A DNA stretch of 35,291 bases from Saprospirales bacterium (GTDB lineage: Bacteria > Bacteroidota > Bacteroidia > Chitinophagales > Saprospiraceae): positions 1-35,291 of the forward strand of contig RECS01000113.1 of the NCBI GenBank assembly GCA_007693915.1, written 5' to 3'. The notes beneath the pieces are model-generated. The model did not search any database. It worked only from the letters and a program-made list of their open reading frames with translations, and had not been told where the DNA came from. The stretch's first letter is position 1, and each line of letters begins with the position of its first letter. The position numbers and the translations under genes were made by a program. This document shows positions 8,784 to 17,222 of the stretch, piece after piece.

Positions 8784-10781
8784 CTACCGTATAAGAAAAA
8801 TCTGTTTTTCATACTGTGCCTCACCATCTGAAATCTGAAAAAGATATATTCCCGAAGGTAATTCGGATAAATTAATTACGGTGTAATGACTGTAAAGGTC
8901 TTGCTTACGAATTGGTTTTCCTGAATTATCTATTATCATAAGAGAAAAATGCTTTTCCATTAACGAATGATCATTTTCACCTATATTGATAATAATTTCA
9001 GAAGCTGTTGGATTGGGATAAAGACTCAAATTGAGTTTGGTATCGATAGAACTTTTAAGATTAGTAATAATGCTAAATGAGGCATGTATTTCATGATTAT
9101 TAGTAACTCTTTCAAAGAGAAATTCAGAAAGTGGTCCAACATTAAGACCATCTACAAGTAACTCATCAATCTCATAATCATCATCTGGAAGAATAATAAA
9201 CAATATTGAATCATTTTCGAATACACTAATGGATCCTGAGGGTTCTATTATTCCACCATCTCCATGAGTAGCAATAATGCTCAAAGTATTCCTTAGAGTA
9301 GTAAAAGTCAGTGTATTACCATAAGAGGTTCCAATTTCGTTAGTAGCATAAGCACGGACATAATACGCTACATCTGGCTCCAACTGCTGTAGTTCTGAAA
9401 TAAAACTACCAATACCTGTTCCGTCTTCTGTTATGCCAATAGCACTGGTCAAATCCGGTTGTCCTGAGTTATTCCAAACTACACCTCTATTTTGAATGGG
9501 AGAGCCTCCATCATGCGAGATAACCCCTCCACTTGTAGCAGTTGCCTGACTAATATTACTTATTTCTGAGGTTACTACTTCGGGAAGTCCCATTACAAAA
9601 TCAACCTCAAAAGATTTTTCTCTAACATCCACCCAAACATCAGTTCCTCCAGCTTCAATGGTATTTATCAAGGCTTCCAGCCAATAGGAGTCTGCTATAC
9701 CAATAGGTGCACTTCTCATAAATCCTGAAAGTCGGGATGCCTCTGAATTAAGCACCCATCTTTCCACCGGAAAAAACATTCCAAAGGACTCACTCGGAAA
9801 ACCAATACCCTCATCACCTGTCCACCTACTAAAATAAGGAGCTTGTCTTAACCACCATAAGGGAAATCTTTCTAAACCAAACTGATGCCTTTCCACTACC
9901 GACTCAAATACATGATCCTTTATAAACCTTCCAATTTCAGGGCTCATGTTCAGAAAAATATACCCTCGATATATAAATTGATCTTTTCTTTGCGTGTATT
10001 CCTCTCCATATGGAGCATCCCATCCTGATGTACCAAAAGCAGCAATTTGATCAATATTATCTATATTAATTGCATTATCGAGTAAATTAACAAGCCTGTT
10101 TCTGGCACTTTGTATGGTAGCATCGTCACCAAAAATATTTGCAAGCCGAGCCATACCAATATGGGCTGAAAGAGTTCCATACATATCCCCTCTATCAGAG
10201 CCCGCAAGTGCCTTTTGCTGATAAAAATTACGAATATCTTCATAATGAGGTGCTATAGACAATGTATCATGAGTTCTATAGATATAGGACCAAACTGCAT
10301 ATACATTCTGAATAGTGGGTCGGAAACGCTGATAATTATTTCCCTCTCCCCATAAAACTTCTGACTCATAGGGTTCGCGGTTTTTTCCGGCAACTTCAGA
10401 TAGTAAATTCATTGACCAAGGGCGGTGAATGGGGTCATTCAGAAGTTCTGCTACCATTGGTCTTATCGTATTCTTTTGGTCTTCTCTCAAATAAGGATAA
10501 GCATCTGCAATAGTTTGTAAAATCCTACTAGGCTCTTTATAAAGAAAATAATGCTCTGTCAGCTGATCATGGTATCTACAAGGTAGTGGCCTAAAAAATA
10601 AGTCTCCTGATTCTATAATGTTGTCAAAATGCGATCTTAGTTCGTTTACTAATTCATTATTTAGAACCAATTCTTCTTGTAAAGGATATTCCCATAAGTA
10701 TTTGTCGACATCGATTTGAGAAAAAAATGTGGTACAAAAAAAATAAAACGAAAAAAAAACGAGAATACTTTTCATTTTCAT
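8784..10781 (-). CDS. T9SS-secreted protein with unrecognised helical N-terminal domain
   Basis: About 665 residues from the ATG at 10781 (MKMKSILVFFSFYFFCTTFF, a signal peptide cut near FSQ-IDV). A frame open further upstream would overlap the preceding gene's stop, so this start is preferred; it leaves a 7-base gap and implies one operon. Residues about 30-390 are alpha-helical and Trp/Tyr-rich, with motifs such as SRWTGDEGIGFPSES and a W-G-E-G-N-N patch. An alpha/alpha toroid enzyme such as a polysaccharide lyase is possible, but no family is recognised. Then come a fibronectin-III-like module (about 400-500; AYYVRAYATNEIGTSYGN), an InlB B-repeat-like module (about 505-570; IIEPSGSISVFENDS), and a T9SS type A sorting domain (about 585-665; LSLYPNPTASE...LPSGIYLFQI). 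It is presumably surface-attached or released and works with the upstream glycoside-hydrolase-like protein. Confidence 0.85.
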   Translation of the reverse strand: MKMKSILVFFSFYFFCTTFFSQIDVDKYLWEYPLQEELVLNNELVNELRSHFDNIIESGDLFFRPLPCRYHDQLTEHYFLYKEPSRILQTIADAYPYLREDQKNTIRPMVAELLNDPIHRPWSMNLLSEVAGKNREPYESEVLWGEGNNYQRFRPTIQNVYAVWSYIYRTHDTLSIAPHYEDIRNFYQQKALAGSDRGDMYGTLSAHIGMARLANIFGDDATIQSARNRLVNLLDNAINIDNIDQIAAFGTSGWDAPYGEEYTQRKDQFIYRGYIFLNMSPEIGRFIKDHVFESVVERHQFGLERFPLWWLRQAPYFSRWTGDEGIGFPSESFGMFFPVERWVLNSEASRLSGFMRSAPIGIADSYWLEALINTIEAGGTDVWVDVREKSFEVDFVMGLPEVVTSEISNISQATATSGGVISHDGGSPIQNRGVVWNNSGQPDLTSAIGITEDGTGIGSFISELQQLEPDVAYYVRAYATNEIGTSYGNTLTFTTLRNTLSIIATHGDGGIIEPSGSISVFENDSILFIILPDDDYEIDELLVDGLNVGPLSEFLFERVTNNHEIHASFSIITNLKSSIDTKLNLSLYPNPTASEIIINIGENDHSLMEKHFSLMIIDNSGKPIRKQDLYSHYTVINLSELPSGIYLFQISDGEAQYEKQIFLIR

Positions 10782-10788
10782 TTGGGTT

Positions 10789-13700
10789 TTAGGGTTCGTA
10801 GGACTCAATAGCAACAATAGCAAACTCTTCCGAAATAAAAACATATTTTCCAGCCAAAGCCGGTGCCATCCTTCCGGCTGTCCGTTGTTGCGTAATTATG
10901 TATGGCACATCAAAATAAAAGTCTTGGAGATTAGTCTGTCTGTAGCAAAAATGTGCTTCAGAAAAATCACCTCCATCATTTTGACAGGTGGTTACCTGAA
11001 CAGCTTCATATTCACTAGTCCTAAGATTTAGCGCATGGGTACCACGAAAATTTTGCCTCATCCATAAATAATCTCCACCCACGCTTAGACCATACAAGTT
11101 ATCTGTTTCAATTTGCCAGATATTGGCTAGTTGGCCATTATCAATAATAACTCTATAACCTGTCTCCGGATCTATACCTGCAATATCAATAGTAAAATCT
11201 GTACCGAAAATAGGTGACTCAACAGTGATATATGGAAACTTGGTTTTCCACCATCTGAGAATTCGCCCTTCATTATCAATAACAGGAGAGGGGGACGGAT
11301 AACCAACTCCATCAACCGGACCTGCCGGTATTAAAAACCGGTTTTGAAGCGTTTCAGTGTCTAACGCAAAAACATGTTGCCAATCCTGTGAAGCATCAGA
11401 CCAACGACCATTGTTATCATCCCCTTGTAACCATCTTTTAATAAACTCCTCCTCTTCCTCTAAACTATTTGCATCTGCAAGGACTTCATCCATGACATAT
11501 TCACTACCTGCCATAGGGATAGCCATGGTTGTTACATATAAAGTTCCCTCATAGAGCACCGGATGACACAACCTGAAACTCTGACCAATTACCTTTTCCC
11601 GGGCTTGAATATTCCCATTAGTAATATCTAATGCGTAAACATTCATGTCCTCTGCAGGTATATATATAAAGTCTTCTGATGCTGCGATTCCACCAACTAT
11701 CGGTACATCTAAGTTTGCGACCCAGTTAATTAACCCTAAAGTATCAATCTTGTAAACATTTCCTTTATGATTGGTAACTATCAGGGAATTTTCAACAACT
11801 AATGGTGCTGTTGTCATTGCTCCCCGAGTATCAACTACCCATGACCTATCACCTGTAAGTGTATCTAGAGCATATACATGTCCATTAACTGTTGTAAAAA
11901 TCACCAAATTATTAAGGACTGCAGCACTGACTATGCATGGAGCACCTAGGTCATTAGCCCAAAGTGTCGTACCATCATTAATATCTAAAGCGTAAGCGTT
12001 GCCCTCCATAGTAGAGAAATAGAGTCTCTCTCCTTTAATTACAGGTTGAACACTACCGGAAATAGTAAAGCCTACAGAGTCAGGAATAGGAAATGAATAT
12101 CCCGGGCGACTTGTCAAATCATCGGACCATCCATCCTCGCTTTCCATATTGCGAAGAGTAAGATCAGGTCCAACCCAAATCCATCGAGGTCGATAAGGTG
12201 GAGGCAAATTAATATGGCTTCTTCCGTGCCTTTTACTATTTTGCTGGAATTGCGGCCAGTCTGTTATATTCACAGGTTCTTCCTGCAGTTCAATATTGAA
12301 CGTTTTAAAGGCAAGATCACGTATTAAGTCTTCAACCTCAATCACTAAAACACCATCATTGGAAATTTGAACCGTATCCGTAAACAAAGCAACTGTATCT
12401 CCTGTCCACGGCCTCCAATATTCAACAATTGTCGAGCCTGCTGAAAGATCATGAATCTCCAAAACCTCGCTCTGTGGTGTTGGCACGCCATGGTTTAAAA
12501 CTCTTTTCCATGTATGATCTCGATTTTGAATCCAAAAGTGGCTTGCTCTACCTTCAAATCCGATTTGTCCCCAAATCCGCAACTTATCATTAGTGTTACT
12601 TACATTAATTGGCTTATAATTCCCCCGGTGTAATTCAATCTCCTTCATAAAAGCCTGATAAGTGGAGTACCTAAAATAAAGGTCATTGCTCCTTATATTA
12701 TCAGCATTCCATATTAAACCGGAAACTCCACCATGGTTAATATGACCCCAGATAAAATTATGCAACCAAATACCTGAAGTATCTAAAGTAAGCATTGGAT
12801 CAGGATCCTGACTACCAGGCACATCCAAATCTGTCTCTCCCCAAATAACCGGTTTATTCCTTAATTCATCAGTTCCAACCGTGACAGAGTAGGCGTATAC
12901 AGCTGCAGCAGCATCGTTTTTCAAATCTTCCCTATTATAAAATATCCCATCAATAGTAATCGTATCAATCCAACCGGTAGTCATTATATAAGCGTGAATA
13001 TCACCATAATCAGCCCTTGAATCACTCCAGTATTCAGGTTCCCAATTCGACCAAAAGGAAGTACTCACCATTCGATGAAAAGGTGAATTCGTTTGAAAAA
13101 ACTCTGAAAGATGATTTAATAATTCAAAGTAAGAACGAGGGGCACCTTCGTTAACCAGTTCCCAGGAATGTACCGATGTGGCATAACCCCAACGAGCAAT
13201 AAGATACCTCCAGTAATATTCATATAGCGTCCTAAGTGCTGAATCATCAGTCTGATCAAAATTTCCATGAGTAGAGCTCACAAAACCAGCTTTATCAATA
13301 TGATTGCTAATGAAGTCTCCTTTTTCATGAATAACAATTTTATAGTAAACATCTTGATTATGAGCCTGATCTATTAAAAAATCAGCTTCTTTACTCTTAA
13401 TGGGATCTAGATAAAGGTGTGAGTTGGCATTCCATTTTGACAAGATATTTGCTTTAAGGCCTCCATCAGGTTTGATTTCCTGCAGAGTCATTTGATCAAG
13501 AAATGCTTCTCCTGTACAATTTTCTAGAACCAAATAAATATAATCAAGTGTATGTTGTCCTGGTTGAGTTTCAATAATAGCAGTTAAATAGGACCAATCA
13601 TTATTTCCTCGCATATAAGCCGAAATAGTTTGCCCAATATCTGGTTGAATGACCTCTTCTCCCAGCCAATCCCCATACTTAATAACTAATCCACCAGCGC

Positions 13701-15591
13701 CCTCTACATTTACTGTTTTTACCCTGGCAATAAGAAGGTAACTGCTATTTTCTTCAACCTGAATTGGGCCGTCCCAAAACCCTCTGAATATAGCAGGTGT
13801 ATTTTCATTTTCTATAGGAGGACTTGCAATGCGGTAAGAAAATTGTCCATTTGCGTATTTTTGATTTGTTGTCAGGAGAGGAGGAGGCATATAGCCATTA
13901 TTCTCCATAGGATGATGTGTAGCCCATGAAGACCAAGAATCAGAAAAAGGAGATTGAGATGAGAGCCAAAATCGACTAAAATTGATTCCATTATCTTTCC
14001 ATAAATTAATTTCATTTACCATTTGGTCAGGATTAGAAGGATTGGTTCCGAAACCTAAAGGAAAAAAAAGGTGCCCATTGTCAAATTCAAAATAACGATT
14101 ATCCGACGAGGAAACCTTTATGAAACCCTTAGCCGTAAAATCTTGTAATACCACAACAGAAGGACCGGGAAATTCTCTACGTCCTCCGGCATCTTCAGCA
14201 ATAATAGTACTCGTCCACATTCCTTTATCTTTAAAAGCCATTCGGACCTGCCAATTGTATTCAGCAGTGGGTATAAGATAATTAGACTTTTGTTCATAAT
14301 TCTGAGCGTAAAATGCAGGTTGAATTAGCGTTTTTTCCCCATTAGAAAAGACTACATCAACACTTACACCACTACCAGGATCTACTCCCGGAAAATTAAA
14401 ATCATGATAAGGAAAAAATAAATTATCCGCAATTGTTGTCAGATCAAATTGAATATCAACTCTTTCATATTGAAGGACTGTAGTTTTCTTTACTTCAATA
14501 TTTTGAACGATGGGACCATTATATCCGGCGGGAAAATAATCAACCCGAATTTCATCTTTAACAAATCCCCCAGCGCCATCAGCTGATTGAATCTGAATGA
14601 TATTTAAACCTGGTTTCAGATAGATATCTTCAACAACAAAAATGGAATCTTCCGAGAGAATATGACCACTTTGCAAGGTTTTTTCATTTATCCAAAACAA
14701 TTTTCCCTCCCCGCCGATAACTTCACCTGTCAGAGAAATACTATCCTGATCAGTTTGGAAGTTCATGCCATTGTAAACAGGGTCTGTGATTTTAATTTGG
14801 TGTGAATTATCCCCGATAGCTTCTATCTGAAAAACCCTGCTGTCAATTGCTCCACCATCATCTACAATAGTGATAATGAGTTCGTATTTACCTGAAAAAA
14901 AATAGGTATGGGAAAAGTGTGAACTTCCTGTATAAACTGCTCCGTCACCGGTTTTTATCACGTAATTCTCAATAACACCATCCGGATCGTGAGCTGAGAT
15001 ATGACCGTTTACATTAAAAGGTACTACACCCGATAGAGAATTTAAGTGGATTTCATCAATAACAGGTGGCTCATTAATATCACTCTCGTCAAATAGAGTT
15101 ATTTCATCAAAACTAAAATCAACATCCCAGTCTGATCCCCCAAAAAATCCAATCTGAATTCGAATTTGGTCATTGATGGGAGTAAAACTAATAATCTCAT
15201 TAAACCAAATACCTCTTGGTCTATTATCTATGGTATAAAAGTCTGAAACATACCACTCCGACCAATCCTCTTCAATTGCCGAAAATCGAATACCCCCCCA
15301 ATCGTCTCCACTCATTTCATTTATTCTAATCCAGGCACTCAACCTATAGCTTGCCCCAGCTTCTAAACTCACAGGCCATTGCTCTAAAGTCCCCCTAACT
15401 TGAAATCGAGCTGAGTTTGTCCCATTATGGACATACTCTTCATCCAGGAAAATAAAATTCCCCCACCCTGACCAACTATCCGTCCCATCATCAAAATTCC
15501 CATTTTGCAATAGGTTTCCTGACTGAGAACTTAAACAGATAGAAAAACCAATAAAGAAAAAAAGAATAGAAAGGTGTTTTAAAGTTACCAT
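10789..15591 (-). CDS. Giant secreted multimodular protein: clan-A-like glycoside hydrolase fused to PQQ-type beta-propeller
   Basis: About 1600 residues from the ATG at 15591 (MVTLKHLSILFFFIGFSICL signal peptide). Modules in order: a jelly-roll carbohydrate-binding-like domain (about 25-170), a PKD-like domain (about 175-260), an Ig-like domain (about 265-350), a DUF5060-like domain (about 360-485), then a TIM-barrel glycoside hydrolase resembling GH5-like enzymes (about 490-985). A second jelly-roll (about 580-705) appears inserted into the barrel. WELVNEG (Glu815) fits an acid/base and VIWGETD (Glu919) a nucleophile, as in clan GH-A. A beta-sandwich follows, then a PQQ-like propeller (about 1110-1598) with blades such as GNAYALDINDGTTLW and GHVYALDTLTGD. 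No T9SS sorting domain is present at the end (VAIESYEP), unlike its neighbours. It is followed 7 bases on by another secreted-protein gene. The substrate is unknown, presumably a polysaccharide. Confidence 0.85.
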   Translation of the reverse strand: MVTLKHLSILFFFIGFSICLSSQSGNLLQNGNFDDGTDSWSGWGNFIFLDEEYVHNGTNSARFQVRGTLEQWPVSLEAGASYRLSAWIRINEMSGDDWGGIRFSAIEEDWSEWYVSDFYTIDNRPRGIWFNEIISFTPINDQIRIQIGFFGGSDWDVDFSFDEITLFDESDINEPPVIDEIHLNSLSGVVPFNVNGHISAHDPDGVIENYVIKTGDGAVYTGSSHFSHTYFFSGKYELIITIVDDGGAIDSRVFQIEAIGDNSHQIKITDPVYNGMNFQTDQDSISLTGEVIGGEGKLFWINEKTLQSGHILSEDSIFVVEDIYLKPGLNIIQIQSADGAGGFVKDEIRVDYFPAGYNGPIVQNIEVKKTTVLQYERVDIQFDLTTIADNLFFPYHDFNFPGVDPGSGVSVDVVFSNGEKTLIQPAFYAQNYEQKSNYLIPTAEYNWQVRMAFKDKGMWTSTIIAEDAGGRREFPGPSVVVLQDFTAKGFIKVSSSDNRYFEFDNGHLFFPLGFGTNPSNPDQMVNEINLWKDNGINFSRFWLSSQSPFSDSWSSWATHHPMENNGYMPPPLLTTNQKYANGQFSYRIASPPIENENTPAIFRGFWDGPIQVEENSSYLLIARVKTVNVEGAGGLVIKYGDWLGEEVIQPDIGQTISAYMRGNNDWSYLTAIIETQPGQHTLDYIYLVLENCTGEAFLDQMTLQEIKPDGGLKANILSKWNANSHLYLDPIKSKEADFLIDQAHNQDVYYKIVIHEKGDFISNHIDKAGFVSSTHGNFDQTDDSALRTLYEYYWRYLIARWGYATSVHSWELVNEGAPRSYFELLNHLSEFFQTNSPFHRMVSTSFWSNWEPEYWSDSRADYGDIHAYIMTTGWIDTITIDGIFYNREDLKNDAAAAVYAYSVTVGTDELRNKPVIWGETDLDVPGSQDPDPMLTLDTSGIWLHNFIWGHINHGGVSGLIWNADNIRSNDLYFRYSTYQAFMKEIELHRGNYKPINVSNTNDKLRIWGQIGFEGRASHFWIQNRDHTWKRVLNHGVPTPQSEVLEIHDLSAGSTIVEYWRPWTGDTVALFTDTVQISNDGVLVIEVEDLIRDLAFKTFNIELQEEPVNITDWPQFQQNSKRHGRSHINLPPPYRPRWIWVGPDLTLRNMESEDGWSDDLTSRPGYSFPIPDSVGFTISGSVQPVIKGERLYFSTMEGNAYALDINDGTTLWANDLGAPCIVSAAVLNNLVIFTTVNGHVYALDTLTGDRSWVVDTRGAMTTAPLVVENSLIVTNHKGNVYKIDTLGLINWVANLDVPIVGGIAASEDFIYIPAEDMNVYALDITNGNIQAREKVIGQSFRLCHPVLYEGTLYVTTMAIPMAGSEYVMDEVLADANSLEEEEEFIKRWLQGDDNNGRWSDASQDWQHVFALDTETLQNRFLIPAGPVDGVGYPSPSPVIDNEGRILRWWKTKFPYITVESPIFGTDFTIDIAGIDPETGYRVIIDNGQLANIWQIETDNLYGLSVGGDYLWMRQNFRGTHALNLRTSEYEAVQVTTCQNDGGDFSEAHFCYRQTNLQDFYFDVPYIITQQRTAGRMAPALAGKYVFISEEFAIVAIESYEP

Positions 15592-15967
15592 TGGTATTAA
15601 ATTTTCACAAATTAAAAGCCGGAACTCCACTTATCACTTTAATAAAACTCAAAATGCAAGCCATAAAATTAATGAAATTTCAGCAAGAAAGAGCAAAACA
15701 TATAGGTGATTTTTTATTATTTTCTTAACCCGCATTATTCACCAGGAGTAGATTTCTCCCAATTTTAAGAATTTTAGGATTTTAAACTTTGAGTGGGCTT
15801 GAATTCTGATAAAATACCCTCTAATCCGTATTTAAGTTTAAGTCTTTTTGTACCCAATTTCTAGTTTTGAGACCAAAATTTGGGGTTTATTTGACTGCAG
15901 GGCATAGGTGTCCCATCTGCTCATCGGAGCATTGTAAAATATTATCATCTATAAAGGGTAATAGGCC
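15592..15967. other. 376-bp region between the glycoside-hydrolase gene and the IS remnant
   Basis: AT-rich, with no coding frame. It should contain the promoter of the giant minus-strand gene; the best box seen is imperfect (minus-strand TATGTTTT, 15695-15702). One end of the IS1380-type element should also lie here, but no terminal repeat matching the other side was found by eye. Confidence 0.35.
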
Positions 15968-17000
15968 TCAGCGAAGTGCAATTAATTTCTTGAATAAACC
16001 CTGATATACAAAGGCTTTTGAGAGTTCATAATAGATTCTTCTTTTGGTGATTTTGATTGTTGCTCCTACCTTCAGTAAATATGTTCTGATGGAGCAAACT
16101 TGCCATTTTTCAGCTGTCTTGTGCCCGACTTCCTTGATTTCATCCTTAATTATTCGCATAAATTCATACACAATCGAGCTTAGTAATAAGCGAAAAAAGT
16201 TTGATAAGAAACCGTGGTTAGATAGCCTGTCTGAAAAACACATGTTTTTTACTTCCTTAATCCTATTTTCGCTCCTATCACCTCTTTTAACGTAAAAATC
16301 GAAATAAATCTCTCTGGCTTTCTTACCTTCAATATTACTAACAAAATGTCGTGTATTTAAACCTCGTCCAGTGCTTTCTATTTTCGCATAACATTTTTGT
16401 GGTTTATGCCAGCTTTTGGCCTGATAACTATATCCAATAAAATGTTGATATTTTGTTCCTCGTTCTACATGTGTTCTGCGTACAGCATGCTCTACCCGTG
16501 ATACCTTTCTTTTCAATACCTCATTGCTAGCTATACCTGTAGCAAATATTAGATTATTTTCATCAGCCAATTTATAAAATGCGGGACCGCTAAAGCCACT
16601 ATCTGATCTAATGGTTATTTTAATGGAAGGATACTTTTGTCTTATCTTTGTTACAATACGCTTGAGAATACCGGTATACCATCTATTAGAATGACTATTC
16701 CCTGGTCTCAAGACGGGCAGTATAATCTGTCCAGTTTCCCCATCATGAAAAAACAACTCATTGTACATGAACTTTCCGTAAAAGCCATTGAATAACGATA
16801 ATTGTTGGTTACCATGAGTAGGTCACATGCTGTGGGTCACTATCATCAGGAATAAATTGGCTTATTCTTTTAATTATCCCGTATTTGCGTTCTATTTTTT
16901 CTAAATAAACAACTGCACCATCCGAACTAATTTCACTGGCTGAAAATTTTACGGAAACAGCTTGCTTACCTCGATAAAAAAGTGTATTTTTGTTCCTCAT
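15968..17000 (-). mobile_element. Defective IS1380-family insertion sequence, transposase with internal deletion
   Basis: The N-terminal part (ATG at 17000) reads through ISQFIPDDSDPQHVTYSW and then stops. The C-terminal part, in another frame, reads PTHGNQQLSLFNGFYGKFMY then NELFFHDGETGQIILPVLRP and continues to the stop at 15968, with IRSDSGFSG and KRGDRSENRIKE supplying the second and third catalytic acidic residues. IS1380 transposases are usually over 400 residues; about 100 residues between HVTYS and the D-P-T-H-G motif are missing. That segment should hold the first catalytic Asp. The junction is at 16812-16822 (plus strand CCATGAGTAGG). The frame is lost as well, so the element cannot move itself. 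A 12-bp inverted pair ATAATTGGGCTA (16999-17010) / TAGCCCAATTAT (17059-17070) flanks the start codon. Confidence 0.88.
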
Positions 17001-17070
17001 AATTGGGCTATTTAAATGTTTTTATACTTTTTTTTAACAACCTAAATATAAGCATTTTAGCCCAATTATT
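16999..17070. repeat. 12-bp inverted repeat upstream of the IS1380-type transposase
   Basis: ATAATTGGGCTA at 16999-17010 and its exact complement at 17059-17070, separated by 48 bases. It overlaps the transposase start codon. It could be part of the element's terminal or regulatory structure, or a transcription-blocking stem. The remaining bases to 17222 show no gene. Confidence 0.5.
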
Positions 17071-17222
17071 TTTATTTCATCATGAATTTTTCGGGTTAGA
17101 TACACCAATAAAGATTTACAGCATACTGTTGACCGCTTGTCCATCTTTTATAAACAAAATAAAATATTTCAATTTCTTTGTTGAACTATCAATAGTACCT
17201 ATTATTGTAATTGTCAAGAACT

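Noticed and set aside
10782-10844. Longer N-terminus for the T9SS protein ending at 8784
   Set aside because: Would overlap the preceding gene's stop and place 21 unrelated residues before a clear signal peptide.
15592-17222. Terminal inverted repeats and target duplication of the IS1380-type element
   Set aside because: No matching pair could be found by eye on the two sides; the only clear inverted repeat is local to one end.
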